From NCBI RefSeq assembly GCF_018861045.1, contig NZ_JAHKQJ010000007.1, positions 248,001-312,000 on the forward strand: DNA of 64,000 nucleotides. Direction: 5' to 3'. The notes beneath the pieces are model-generated. The model was not told the origin of the DNA. It was given only the letters and a program-made list of their open reading frames with translations, and searched no databases. The first letter of the stretch is position 1. Each line of letters starts with the position of its first letter. Positions 23,133-32,095 of this stretch are shown in pieces. This stretch comes from Octadecabacter sp. B2R22. GTDB taxonomy: Bacteria > Pseudomonadota > Alphaproteobacteria > Rhodobacterales > Rhodobacteraceae. The position numbers and the translations under genes are program-made.

Positions 23133-23453
23133 CGGGGAGGGCGGTTTCGCATTCTTGGGAAACCATGGCACTTAACCGCCAATCCGAATCAAGTTTACTA
23201 AATCGGACGGATTCACGCCGTGGAATCGTGTCTAGAGCAAGATTCTTGCCCCTCGTATGGTGGTTTTTGGGGGATTCGGCAAAAATTCTGGGAAAGTCTG
23301 GAACTTTTTTTAACGCGGCTTGAGTGACTACATCTTGTGCCTGCTTGGGTTTCACTAACAGCATTTTGCTCAATCTCGGTGGTTTCGGCACAAAGTCTTG
23401 TGTTCAATGGACCCTGAAAACACCATCTAGTACCATGAAGTCCCAGAAAGTAC
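23133..23453 (+). other. Long non-coding region upstream of the division cluster
   Basis: About 320 bases without a credible gene. Three TTCTGGGA-like segments occur: TTCTTGGGAAACC near 23152, TTCTGGGAAAGTC near 23289, and on the other strand TTTCTGGGACTTC near 23437-23449. MraZ proteins of other bacteria bind clusters of TGGGA-type repeats upstream of mraZ, but the spacing here is irregular. The stretch after GNAT contains no obvious terminator. Confidence 0.4.
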
Positions 23454-23482
23454 TTGGCGGACCATGAATTCCCGTGCATACA
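23454..23482 (+). promoter_or_regulatory. Candidate housekeeping promoter of the mraZ leader
   Basis: TTGGCG (23454-23459), 17 bases, CATACA (23477-23482). The -35 is good and the -10 weak. A start near 23490 would give a terminated leader of about 215 nt, close to the size reported for UpsM in Rhodobacter. Confidence 0.4.
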
Positions 23483-23489
23483 TGATGAC

Positions 23490-23703
23490 AAGAAGACGGG
23501 CAGACAATACGGGGCACCAAACGACCCCACCGACACTAAGAAAACTTAGGTCAGGTTTCATACAGGCACCCAAATTCTTGAACGAAGAGATCCGGCGCGC
23601 GAGCGAGCAGACATCCCCCCAGGTGGCGCGCGCAGCTGGACAGCCCGCAAAGCGGGACGAGGGCGGCGGATTGATCAGTGGCAGCAGATCAATCCGCCGT
23701 TTT
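23490..23703 (+). ncRNA. upsM: UpsM-like leader RNA of the division cluster
   Basis: In Rhodobacter sphaeroides a very abundant small RNA, UpsM, is made when transcription from the mraZ promoter ends at an intrinsic terminator in the long mraZ leader; its level and processing by RNase E depend on the StsR RNA and link division-gene expression to growth phase. The same layout is seen here: a long leader, a 12-bp terminator at 23665-23703, and mraZ 52 bases further on. The 5' end is estimated from the promoter candidate; sequence conservation with UpsM could not be checked. Confidence 0.65.
23665..23703 (+). terminator. Strong intrinsic terminator in the mraZ leader
   Basis: Perfect 12-bp stem GGCGGATTGATC (23665-23676) / GATCAATCCGCC (23687-23698), 10-nt loop, then GTTTT. 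It stands before, not after, the division genes, so it must be read through in part or regulated. Confidence 0.92.
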
Positions 23704-23754
23704 CCGTTCTAAACCAAGTTTTTATCGGGGGACGAGTGAGGGAGCCGCGGGACA

Positions 23755-24258
23755 GTGGGTCTGAGTTTCAGAGGCGAATTCAACCAAAAGGTTGACGGAA
23801 AGGGGCGCATGTCGATCCCCGCCGATTTTCGTTCTGTGCTTGCAGATGGCGATCCGCGATGCCCCGAAAATCCTCTCCCGCGTATGGTCGTCTTGCACGG
23901 CACTCACCTGAAAGATTCAATCCACGCCTATACGATTGAGGCGATGGAAGAGATTGAAGAGGGCATCAAGGCCTTGCCGCGTGGCTCTGAGGCCCGCAAG
24001 CGCGCAAGCCGGATGATCCTTGGTAAGTCATGGGACACCGAAGTTGATAAAGATGGGCGCATCGTTTTGCCCCAGCGCCTTCGCCAGCAGATTGGTCTGA
24101 CAGGCGAGGCCACGATGGTTGCCATGGGCGACTTCTTTGAAATCTGGAATGCCGAGACCTACGCCGAAGCCGAGGCTGCCGAAGCTGCCGCGATGGAAGA
24201 AGAATTCGACGGTGATTTCGATCCGCTTTCCCTGATCTACCCGCCAGGGTCTGAATAG
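23755..24258 (+). CDS. mraZ: Transcriptional regulator MraZ
   Basis: 167 residues starting at GTG 23755, with a purine-rich GAGGGAG upstream. Two SpoVT/AbrB-type swapped-hairpin DNA-binding repeats are visible: FRGEFNQKVDGKGRMSIPADFR (about 5-26) and SWDTEVDKDGRIVLPQRLR (about 92-110). MraZ forms rings and binds upstream of its own operon, usually as a repressor. The C-terminal acidic Ala/Glu tail (about 135-160) is longer than in E. coli, as usual in alphaproteobacteria. Its TAG is followed immediately by the rsmH ATG. Confidence 0.96.
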   Translation: MGLSFRGEFNQKVDGKGRMSIPADFRSVLADGDPRCPENPLPRMVVLHGTHLKDSIHAYTIEAMEEIEEGIKALPRGSEARKRASRMILGKSWDTEVDKDGRIVLPQRLRQQIGLTGEATMVAMGDFFEIWNAETYAEAEAAEAAAMEEEFDGDFDPLSLIYPPGSE

Positions 24259-25236
24259 ATGGAGAAAGCTGCCGCCTCTCCCCCACATATTCCCGTATTG
24301 ATCGGGCCGCTCGTTGCGGCCTGTTCGCCTGTTCAGGGCACGTGGCTTGATGGCACATTTGGTGCTGGCGGTTATTCCAAGCAACTGCTGGACGCAGGTG
24401 CCACGAAGATTATCGGCGTTGATCGTGATCCTGATGTTTTCAAAAACGCACAATGGGCGGTCGATGACCCGCGAATTGAGCTTGTAGAAGATACATTTTC
24501 CAATCTTGATGCGATTGCATCCAATTTAGACGGGGTCGTTCTCGACCTTGGGGTTTCGTCCATGCAGCTTGATCAAGCGGAGCGTGGTTTTTCATTCATG
24601 AGGGACGGTCCGCTGGATATGCGGATGGGACAGGAGGGACAAAGTGCAGCTGACATTATCAATGAAGCAAGCGAAACCGATCTTGCTGACATTCTATTTA
24701 CGTATGGGGAAGAACGTGCGTCGCGGCGTATTGCCCGTAAAATCGTCGCAGAACGTGATCGTGAACCTATTACCACCACGCTCCGCCTCGCGAAGCTGAT
24801 TGAGAGCTGCTTGCCGCGCTCCAAACCAGGGCAAAGCCATCCAGCAACGCGAAGCTTTCAGGCGATCCGCATCGCTGTGAACGACGAATACGGTCAACTT
24901 GCCGAAGGGCTAGAAGCCGCAGAACGCGCGCTGAAACCTGGTGGGCATCTTGCGGTTGTGACGTTCCATTCCGTTGAGGATCGCATGGTCAAACGGTTCT
25001 TGCAGCAACGTGGCGGCGGCACCGGAAACGCCAATCGCTATGCCCCTGCAATCGAAGCCGTAAAACCAGCGTTCGATATACTCACCAAAAAAGCCGTTGG
25101 CCCTGATGAGGCCGAACTGGAGCAAAACCCGCGCGCGCGCTCTGCAAAGCTGCGTGTTGCACGTCGCACCGATGCCCCAGCAGGGCCGGTCGATCGCAAT
25201 AAACTCGGTATGCCGCAGCTGAAAGGCCACAGGTAA
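24259..25236 (+). CDS. rsmH: 16S rRNA (cytosine-1402-N4)-methyltransferase RsmH (MraW)
   Basis: 325 residues. It methylates N4 of C1402 in the 16S decoding centre using SAM. Seen: [13 protein letters not shown] near the start, SAM-binding [13 protein letters not shown] near 33-45, GVDRDP near 54, and the catalytic-domain segment [20 protein letters not shown] near 94-113. [17 protein letters not shown] near 231-247 closes the fold. No gap after mraZ and a 1-base overlap (TAATG) with ftsL show tight coupling at the head of the division cluster. Confidence 0.97.
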   Translation: MEKAAASPPHIPVLIGPLVAACSPVQGTWLDGTFGAGGYSKQLLDAGATKIIGVDRDPDVFKNAQWAVDDPRIELVEDTFSNLDAIASNLDGVVLDLGVSSMQLDQAERGFSFMRDGPLDMRMGQEGQSAADIINEASETDLADILFTYGEERASRRIARKIVAERDREPITTTLRLAKLIESCLPRSKPGQSHPATRSFQAIRIAVNDEYGQLAEGLEAAERALKPGGHLAVVTFHSVEDRMVKRFLQQRGGGTGNANRYAPAIEAVKPAFDILTKKAVGPDEAELEQNPRARSAKLRVARRTDAPAGPVDRNKLGMPQLKGHR

Positions 25237-25613
25237 TGCGTTCTATTTTTTACATTTTGTCGGCAATGATTGTCATTGGGCTGGGCTATTGGGCCTATCA
25301 CGAGAACTATGAAACGCAGGCCTCATTGAAAGATGTGCGCAGTTTGCACCGCCAGATTGGTGCGGCGCATGAACGTTTGAATATTCTTGAGGCCGAATGG
25401 GCCTATTTGAACCGTCCCGACCGTCTGCGCGACCTTGCCGAGCTGAACTTTGACCGTCTTGGTCTTTTGCCGCTGATGCCGGATGCGTTTGGGCGGGTCG
25501 AACAGATCGCCTATCCGACAGGTATCGTCTTTGACATCGCCAATTCCGTGACCGTTTCGTCTGACAACGCGCCGCTCCTTGATACTCAATTGCCCGTGGA
25601 ACCTTCACAATGA
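25236..25613 (+). CDS. ftsL: Cell division protein FtsL
   Basis: 125 residues, a bitopic inner-membrane protein: one membrane segment at about 4-20 (FYILSAMIVIGLGYWA), then a coiled coil (about 28-55) in the periplasm with LHRQIGAAHERLNILEAEWAYLNRPDRLRDLAEL, the alphaproteobacterial FtsL pattern. It works with FtsB and FtsQ to activate FtsWI. No ftsB is in the window. It overlaps ftsI by 4 bases (ATGA). Sequence conservation in this family is low; the identification rests mainly on position, topology and the coiled coil. Confidence 0.92.
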   Translation: MRSIFYILSAMIVIGLGYWAYHENYETQASLKDVRSLHRQIGAAHERLNILEAEWAYLNRPDRLRDLAELNFDRLGLLPLMPDAFGRVEQIAYPTGIVFDIANSVTVSSDNAPLLDTQLPVEPSQ

Positions 25614-27403
25614 TCCGCACACCTCTTCGCCCGCTTGCCCGTATCTTGAAAGCCCGCGATCAAGGGCAAAACCCTGATGCAATCGAGGCCGAGAACATCA
25701 GGCTGCGCCATGAGGATGACCGAGACCGTGACCGCACCCGCGCCGAAGGGCGTCTTCTGGTTATGGGGATCGCGTTCTTTTGTGCATTTGTGGTGATTGG
25801 TGCGCGTATGGGAACATTGGCGGGCTCGGTTCCAGAGGAGCCAACTGCGCAAGCCTCTGGCTCGCCGATTGTTGGTCAGCGCGCTGATATCATTGATAGA
25901 AATGGTCGTGTTTTGGCGACCAACCTCGACACGCACAGCCTTTATGCGCAAATTCCTGACATGATTGATCCACAAAAGGCGGCGACTGATCTGGCTGCGA
26001 TTTTCCCTGAACTGGATGCCGAAGAACTGCTTGAGGACTTCACAGGCCAGCGCCGTTTCCTTTGGATCAGACGTGAAATTTCCCCAGAACAGATGCAAGC
26101 CGTGCACGACATCGGCGATCCTGGCTTGTTGTTTGGACCACGTGAAATGCGCCTTTACCCGAATGGGTCCGTTGCCGCGCACATCCTTGGTGGCGCGACC
26201 TATGGCCGTGAAGGCGTGAACAGCGCCGAAGTTGTTGGCGTCGCTGGTGTTGAGAAATACTTCGATGATTTCCTGCGTGACCCCGCCAACGAAGGCGCGC
26301 CGCTGGAATTGTCCATTGATCTAACTGTGCAAGCCGCAAGTGAACGCGTGTTGCAGGGCGGCATGATGCTGATGTCTGCAAAAGGCGCGTCCTCTGTGTT
26401 GATGGATGTGCACACTGGCGAGATTGTTTCGATGGTGTCGCTGCCAGACTTTGACCCCAATAACCGCCCGCGTGTTCTGACGGCTGCGGATGGGGCAGGC
26501 GATCAGTCTGATAGCCCCCTGTTTAACCGTGCGGTGCAGGGTGTTTACGAGCTGGGCAGTGTGTTCAAAATCTTCGCCACAGCACAGGGCATGGAACTTG
26601 GTTTGATCAATGCCAATACGATGATCAATACGCGTGGACCGCTGGAATGGGGCCGTTTCCGTATCCGTGATTTCCATGATTACGGCGCTGAACTGACTGC
26701 GACGGATGTGATTGTTAAATCCTCCAACATCGGCACAGCCCGCATCGCTATGATGATCGGTGCTGAACGTCAGCGCAGTTTCTTGGAAACCCTCGGTTTC
26801 CTTGAGGCCACGCCGGTTGAAATGGTCGAGGCCCCGACAGGCCGCCCTCTGCTTCCGCCCAACTGGTCTGAAATTTCAACAATGACAATCTCTTATGGAC
26901 ACGGGCTAAGCTCCTCTCCGGTGCACCTTGCGACGGCGTATTCCAGCCTGTTGAATGGTGGGTATCGTGTAGAACCAACCCTGATCCGTCAGGACGGCCC
27001 TCAGCACGGTGAACGGATCGTAAGCGAATCCGTTTCAGCGGCTGCGCGTAACATGTTGCGGGCGGTTGTGGATCGCGGAACGGCATCCTTTGGGGATGTA
27101 GCGGGCTACGAGGTTGGCGGCAAAACCGGTACAGCCGACAAACCGCGCCCCTCTGGCGGCTATTATGACGATCGCACAATCGCGACCTTTGCCAGCGTAT
27201 TTCCTGCGTCCGATCCGCAATATGTATTGATTGTAACGCTCGATGAGCCCTCAGTTGACGCCTTGGGCGAAGAGCGCCGCACAGCAGGTTGGACGGCCGT
27301 TCCCGTCGCCGCTGAGATGATCCGCCGCGTGGCGCCTTTGCTTGGGATGCGACCGGACGTTGAAACCAGCACGCCAACAGGTGTAACACTGACCTCAAAC
27401 TAG
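25610..27403 (+). CDS. ftsI: Division-specific peptidoglycan transpeptidase FtsI (PBP3)
   Basis: 597 residues. Cytoplasmic tail, one membrane segment near 46-64 (LLVMGIAFFCAFVVIGARM), a PBP dimerisation domain (about 80-240) and a transpeptidase domain. The penicillin-binding motifs are complete: SxxK as GSVFKIF near 311-317, SxN as KSSNIG near 370-375 and KTG as GGKTGTAD near 504-511. It cross-links septal peptidoglycan with FtsW as the polymerase. The Ala/Thr-rich C-terminus is unremarkable. Confidence 0.97.
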   Translation: MIRTPLRPLARILKARDQGQNPDAIEAENIRLRHEDDRDRDRTRAEGRLLVMGIAFFCAFVVIGARMGTLAGSVPEEPTAQASGSPIVGQRADIIDRNGRVLATNLDTHSLYAQIPDMIDPQKAATDLAAIFPELDAEELLEDFTGQRRFLWIRREISPEQMQAVHDIGDPGLLFGPREMRLYPNGSVAAHILGGATYGREGVNSAEVVGVAGVEKYFDDFLRDPANEGAPLELSIDLTVQAASERVLQGGMMLMSAKGASSVLMDVHTGEIVSMVSLPDFDPNNRPRVLTAADGAGDQSDSPLFNRAVQGVYELGSVFKIFATAQGMELGLINANTMINTRGPLEWGRFRIRDFHDYGAELTATDVIVKSSNIGTARIAMMIGAERQRSFLETLGFLEATPVEMVEAPTGRPLLPPNWSEISTMTISYGHGLSSSPVHLATAYSSLLNGGYRVEPTLIRQDGPQHGERIVSESVSAAARNMLRAVVDRGTASFGDVAGYEVGGKTGTADKPRPSGGYYDDRTIATFASVFPASDPQYVLIVTLDEPSVDALGEERRTAGWTAVPVAAEMIRRVAPLLGMRPDVETSTPTGVTLTSN

Positions 27404-27439
27404 GATCGGTGGGCTGGACCACCAACCACGAGGGCAGCC

Positions 27440-28936
27440 ATGAGCAACGACACAACCCCAAAGACAATGGCGCTATCTGCCCTTGGCCTGCGTGCCCAAG
27501 GTGGGCGCAATCCTGAAATAACATCCCTGACTGTGGACAGCCGCGAGGTGCGTGAAGGCACGTTGTTCTTCGCGCTTCCGGGCAGCACGGTGCATGGCGG
27601 CGAGTTTATTCAATATGCGCTGCGCATGGGGGCGGCGGCCGTTTTGACCGATGCCAAAGGTGCGGAAATCGCAGCGAAAGAACTGGCCGACAGTGATGTT
27701 GCATTGGTCATTGCAGAAGACCCACGCGGCGCTTTGGCACAAACCGCCAGCCTGTGGTTCGGGGCGCATCCCGCAACCATGATGGCCGTGACGGGCACCA
27801 ATGGTAAAACGTCCGTGTCCACATTTGCGCGCCAAATCTGGATCGAAATGGGATTGTCTGCGGTTAACCTTGGCACCACGGGTGTTGAGGGCGCATGGAC
27901 CCATCCGCTTAAACACACCACACCTGAACCCATCACGCTGCACCGCACTTTGGCCGAAGCCAAAGCGAACGGCATCACCCATGTCGCGATGGAGGCATCG
28001 TCCCACGGGTTGGATCAGCGCCGTCTGGATGGTGTTGTGCTGTCAGCGGCGGGGTTCACCAACTTCACCCAAGACCATCTGGACTATCACCAAACCTTTG
28101 AGGCTTATTTTGACGCCAAAATGGGCCTGTTCACGCGCCTGCTTCCTGAGGATGGCGTGGCTGTAATCAATATCGATGACCCAAAAGGGCCTGAGGTCGT
28201 GAGCATCGCCGAAGCCCGTGGGTTGGAGGTGATCACTGTCGGTCGCAGAGATGACGCGCGCTTACGTTTGACGGCGCAGCGCTTTGACGCGACGGGGCAG
28301 GAAATCCTGTTTGATTGGCAGCGCGGCAGCCACAAAGCACGCCTCAACCTGATCGGCGGGTTCCAAGCCGACAACGTTTTGCTGGCTGCTGGATTGGTCA
28401 TTGCCGCAGGTGGTGATCCAGAAGAAGCCTTTGACACGTTGCCCTACCTGACCACCGTGCGCGGACGCATGCAGCATGCAGCGACCCGCAAAAACGGCGG
28501 GTCGGTTTTTGTGGATTACGCCCATACACCTGATGCGGTGGCGACCGCCCTGAAGGCGATGCGCCCGCATGTGATGGGCAAATTGATTGCGATCGTGGGG
28601 GCGGGGGGCGACCGCGATGCGTCCAAACGCCCGCTGATGGGGGCCGCTGCTGCGGAACATGCTGACGTGGTCTTTGTGACCGATGATAACCCGCGTTCCG
28701 AAGACCCAGCCACCATCCGAGCCGCTGTCATGGAAGGCTGTCCTGATGCGATTGAGGTTGGTGATCGCGCCGAAGCAATCTTGCGCGGTGTTGATGCGCT
28801 TGGACCTGGTGATGCGCTTTTGATTGCAGGCAAGGGCCACGAAAGCGGACAGATCATTGGCGATGATGTGCTACCCTTTGACGACGTGGAACAAGCAAGC
28901 GTCGCAGTCGGCGCCTTGGATGGAGATTTGCTATGA
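27440..28936 (+). CDS. murE: UDP-MurNAc-tripeptide synthetase MurE
   Basis: 498 residues. Adds the third amino acid to UDP-MurNAc-L-Ala-D-Glu. Seen: VDSREVREGTLFFALPG near 33-49, ATP loop VTGTNGKTSVSTF near 117-129, and DDNPRSEDPATI near 415-426. The DNPR motif is the specificity mark for meso-diaminopimelate, so this organism has standard Gram-negative peptidoglycan. The carbamylated-Lys region is intact. It starts 36 bases after ftsI and overlaps murF by 4 bases. Confidence 0.97.
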   Translation: MSNDTTPKTMALSALGLRAQGGRNPEITSLTVDSREVREGTLFFALPGSTVHGGEFIQYALRMGAAAVLTDAKGAEIAAKELADSDVALVIAEDPRGALAQTASLWFGAHPATMMAVTGTNGKTSVSTFARQIWIEMGLSAVNLGTTGVEGAWTHPLKHTTPEPITLHRTLAEAKANGITHVAMEASSHGLDQRRLDGVVLSAAGFTNFTQDHLDYHQTFEAYFDAKMGLFTRLLPEDGVAVINIDDPKGPEVVSIAEARGLEVITVGRRDDARLRLTAQRFDATGQEILFDWQRGSHKARLNLIGGFQADNVLLAAGLVIAAGGDPEEAFDTLPYLTTVRGRMQHAATRKNGGSVFVDYAHTPDAVATALKAMRPHVMGKLIAIVGAGGDRDASKRPLMGAAAAEHADVVFVTDDNPRSEDPATIRAAVMEGCPDAIEVGDRAEAILRGVDALGPGDALLIAGKGHESGQIIGDDVLPFDDVEQASVAVGALDGDLL

Positions 28937-30357
28937 TCCTTTGGACCTCGGCAGATGCTGCGAAAGCGACAGGCGGAAGCCCCGCCGTAAAATGGGACGC
29001 GTCGGGTGTTTCTATTGATACCCGTACGATTGCACAGGGTGATTTGTTTGTCGCGCTCAAGGCGGAACGCGATGGCCATGACTTTGTGAAAATGGCGTTG
29101 GAAAAGGGCGCTGCAGCGGCCCTTGTGACCCATCGCCCTGACAACGTGCCAGACGATGCGCCGCTGCTGATTGTTGCCGATGTCTTAAAGGCGCTCGAAG
29201 CACTCGGGCAGGCGGCGCGGGCGCGCACCAATGCCAAGGTTCTGGCGATTACGGGATCTGTCGGCAAAACCTCAGCCAAGGAAATGGCCCGCACTGTTCT
29301 GTCGCGCCAAGGCCGGACCCATGCCGCTGAGGCGTCTTATAACAACCACTGGGGCGTGCCGCTGACGCTGGCACGGATGCCAAAGAATACCGAATTTGCT
29401 GTGATCGAAATCGGCATGTCCAACCCCGGTGAGATCGCGCCGCTCGCCCGCATGGCACGCCCTGACGTAGCAATGATTACAACGGTCGCCGCCGCACACC
29501 TCGAAGCCTTTGACGACATCACAGGAATTGCTCGCGAAAAAGCTTCAATTATTGACGGGCTGACCTCAAACGGCGTGGCCGTTTTGAATGCCGACACGGA
29601 AACCAGCGCGGTGCTGCAAAACTACGCGTCCAAACGCGAAGTGCGTCAGGTGCTGTTCGGGCAAATGTCGCGCACGTGGGAATTGGAACATGTGTCCTTG
29701 GCCGAAGGTCAGACGCTGGTTCAGGCCAATACCCCGAACGGGCCGTTGATGTTCAAACTCTCCACTGCGGGGCGCCATTTTGCGATGAACGGGCTGGGCA
29801 TTCTGGCGTCTTGCGATGCCATGGGCGCTGATCCAGTCCAAGCGGCGCTTGATCTCGGCCAATGGGCACCGCCCGAGGGACGCGGAACCCTTGAAACCGT
29901 GACGATAGATCCGGCGACCCAAGGCGAAACCTTGGCGCTATTGGATGACGCATTTAACGCGAACCCGACATCATTGACGGCTGCGCTTGAGGTTCTCGCG
30001 TCATACACACCGCGTGACAATGTGGGCCGCATCGTAAAGGGCCGCCGCGTGGCGATCTTGGGCGACATGCTGGAACTGGGCAGCAATGAAATGGAGATGC
30101 ACTCAGGTGTTGCTGATGATCCGTCCATTCCGGCGCTGCACCTCGTTCATTGTGCGGGACCACGCATGCGTCACCTTTACGATGCTTTGCCGGAAGGCCA
30201 GCGCGGCGAATGGGCCGAAACCGCGGCTGAGTTGTCAGCCCGCGCATCACAGCTTGTGGATAGTGGCGATGTTGTGCTGGTGAAGGGCTCAAAAGGATCA
30301 AAAGTCAGCCTTGTCGTTGACGCCATCCGCAAACTGGGGCATCCCGATACGCTCTAG
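28933..30357 (+). CDS. murF: UDP-MurNAc-tripeptide:D-Ala-D-Ala ligase MurF
   Basis: 474 residues. Adds D-Ala-D-Ala to the tripeptide precursor. Seen: VSIDTRTIAQGDLFVALK near 26-43, ATP loop ITGSVGKTSAKEM near 105-117, EASYNNHWGVPLTL near 130-143 and LLDDAFNANPTSL near 335-347, all characteristic of MurF. The substrate comes from the ddl gene further down the cluster. Overlaps murE by 4 bases. Confidence 0.97.
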   Translation: MILWTSADAAKATGGSPAVKWDASGVSIDTRTIAQGDLFVALKAERDGHDFVKMALEKGAAAALVTHRPDNVPDDAPLLIVADVLKALEALGQAARARTNAKVLAITGSVGKTSAKEMARTVLSRQGRTHAAEASYNNHWGVPLTLARMPKNTEFAVIEIGMSNPGEIAPLARMARPDVAMITTVAAAHLEAFDDITGIAREKASIIDGLTSNGVAVLNADTETSAVLQNYASKREVRQVLFGQMSRTWELEHVSLAEGQTLVQANTPNGPLMFKLSTAGRHFAMNGLGILASCDAMGADPVQAALDLGQWAPPEGRGTLETVTIDPATQGETLALLDDAFNANPTSLTAALEVLASYTPRDNVGRIVKGRRVAILGDMLELGSNEMEMHSGVADDPSIPALHLVHCAGPRMRHLYDALPEGQRGEWAETAAELSARASQLVDSGDVVLVKGSKGSKVSLVVDAIRKLGHPDTL

Positions 30358-30410
30358 CGGTTGCCTCGCAACCGACATGATATAGTAGCGCACAAAAAGG
30401 GTTCTCGCAT

Positions 30411-31493
30411 ATGTTGTATTGGCTAACGGCACTTTCTGATGGTGGCGATGTCTTTAACTTGTTTCGCTACATCACATTTCGTGCCGGTGGGGCCTTTCTG
30501 ACAGCGCTGATTTTCGGCTTTGTTTTTGGGCCGAGCCTGATCCGTGTTTTGCGCAAACGCCAAGGCAAAGGTCAGCCAATCCGTGATGATGGCCCAGAGA
30601 CCCATTTCGCCAAAGCTGGCACACCCACGATGGGCGGCTTGCTTATTGTGGGGGCATTGCTGACCTCAACCCTTCTTTGGGCGCGTTGGGATAACCCTTT
30701 TGTGTGGATGGTGCTGTTTGTCACAATGTCCTTTGCGCTGATCGGGTTCGCCGATGATTACGCCAAGGTTTCCAAGCAGAATACAGCTGGTGTGTCAGGC
30801 AAATTGCGCCTGCTTCTCGGGTTTATCGTTGCAGGCATTGCGTCCTATTGGGCCGCACAATACCACCCCGACGGCCTTGCCTATCAACTGGCGCTGCCCG
30901 TTTTCAAAGATACGCTGATTAACCTTGGCTTCCTGTTTATCCCGTTTGCGATGATCGTCATCGTGGGCGCGGCCAACGCGGTCAACATGACCGACGGGCT
31001 TGATGGGCTTGCGATTATGCCAGTCATGATCGCCGCGGGCACATTCGCCGTGTTTGCCTACTTCGTCGGGCGTGTCGATTTTACGACTGAATTGGGCCTC
31101 CACTATGTGCCGGGGACGGGCGAATTAGCCATCTTCGCAGCGGGCCTCATTGGCGGCGGTTTGGGTTTCTTGTGGTACAATGCGCCACCTGCGGCGGTGT
31201 TCATGGGCGACACTGGGTCGCTTGCTTTGGGCGGCGCGCTTGGTGCTATCGCTGTCGCGACAAAGCACGAAATCGTTCTGGCGATTGTTGGCGGCCTTTT
31301 CGTTCTCGAAGCTATGTCCGTCATCATCCAAGTGCTATATTTCAAGCGCACAGGAAAACGCGTCTTCCTGATGGCACCGATCCACCACCACTACGAGAAA
31401 AAGGGCTGGGCAGAACCCCAGATCGTGATCCGTTTCTGGATCATTTCCCTCATCCTCGCGGTGATTGGTCTGGCCACGTTGAAGGTGCGCTAA
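30411..31493 (+). CDS. mraY: Phospho-MurNAc-pentapeptide translocase MraY
   Basis: 360 residues, ten membrane segments. Transfers phospho-MurNAc-pentapeptide to undecaprenyl phosphate, forming lipid I. Catalytic acidic motifs: GFADDYAKV near 113-121, [10 protein letters not shown] near 193-202 and [15 protein letters not shown] near 264-278. The UDP-binding [11 protein letters not shown] loop is near 323-333. Opens the membrane stage of wall synthesis. The cluster is then interrupted by an opposite-strand gene, its stop only 5 bases away. Confidence 0.97.
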   Translation: MLYWLTALSDGGDVFNLFRYITFRAGGAFLTALIFGFVFGPSLIRVLRKRQGKGQPIRDDGPETHFAKAGTPTMGGLLIVGALLTSTLLWARWDNPFVWMVLFVTMSFALIGFADDYAKVSKQNTAGVSGKLRLLLGFIVAGIASYWAAQYHPDGLAYQLALPVFKDTLINLGFLFIPFAMIVIVGAANAVNMTDGLDGLAIMPVMIAAGTFAVFAYFVGRVDFTTELGLHYVPGTGELAIFAAGLIGGGLGFLWYNAPPAAVFMGDTGSLALGGALGAIAVATKHEIVLAIVGGLFVLEAMSVIIQVLYFKRTGKRVFLMAPIHHHYEKKGWAEPQIVIRFWIISLILAVIGLATLKVR

Positions 31494-31497
31494 GCCC

Positions 31498-31926
31498 CTA
31501 AACGGGGACGTTCCATTCGTCGTCATCCTCTTCTTCTAGATCGGCCCTGGCCGTGACATCACGCTGCGAAAGCCAAGCCTCGGCCTCGGCCTCTTGATCA
31601 GACGCAAAGGCTTTGATGGTCAGCCCGGGGATGATCGCGCCTTCGACTTCGGCCGCCGTGCGCACCCAAGCGATGTCTGTGACAACAGCGCAGACATCAA
31701 AGTGATGGATCACTTTAAACAGCTTGGGCAGGCGCAGCATTTCAGCGACCAAGGCCCCGCCAGTCGGCATGGAAAATGACGGAATCTTATACATCATCAC
31801 GCCGTTTTTGATGTCTTTGGATTTCTCGACCAGATCATCCAGCGCAAGGGCCATCATGTCACCGTCCAGAACGGCGCTCAGTTCAATATCGAGACGGTTA
31901 AGGGTCGTTTTGTGGATCGTTAGCAT
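31498..31926 (-). CDS. STAS/SEC14-like (SpoIIAA-like) protein
   Basis: 142 residues resembling the SpoIIAA-like family: LDGDMMALALDDLVEKSKDIKNGVMMYKI near 20-48, ALVAEMLRLPKLFKVIHHFDVCAVVTDIAWVR near 59-90, and AFASDQEAEAEAWL near 106-119. The C-terminus is very acidic (LEEEDDDEWNV). These proteins fold like STAS or Sec14 domains and may bind nucleotides or lipids; the function is unknown. It stands alone on the minus strand inside the division cluster, convergent with mraY and divergent from murD. Confidence 0.8.
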   Translation of the reverse strand: MLTIHKTTLNRLDIELSAVLDGDMMALALDDLVEKSKDIKNGVMMYKIPSFSMPTGGALVAEMLRLPKLFKVIHHFDVCAVVTDIAWVRTAAEVEGAIIPGLTIKAFASDQEAEAEAWLSQRDVTARADLEEEDDDEWNVPV

Positions 31927-32095
31927 CGGTTACCTCCTGTTGGTTCCTTTGGAGTCTACTAGCCCGCGATCTTGGTGGCCTTGATGTCGAACAAAGGAAC
32001 CACATTAGTTCTATGCGGTTTTTAGCGTTAACCTGTCTTGCGTCGCGCACCCGTGCGCGGCACTCTGCGGCGAGTTTGGAAAAGGGCGCTAAATC

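Noticed and set aside
23464-23712. 82-codon open frame upstream of mraZ
   Set aside because: It runs through the strong terminator hairpin at 23665-23703 and has no recognisable composition or ribosome site; the region is better explained as an UpsM-like leader RNA.
23133-23754. RNase P RNA (rnpB)
   Set aside because: I looked for the conserved GAGGAAAGTCCGGGC-type core and did not find it on either strand.
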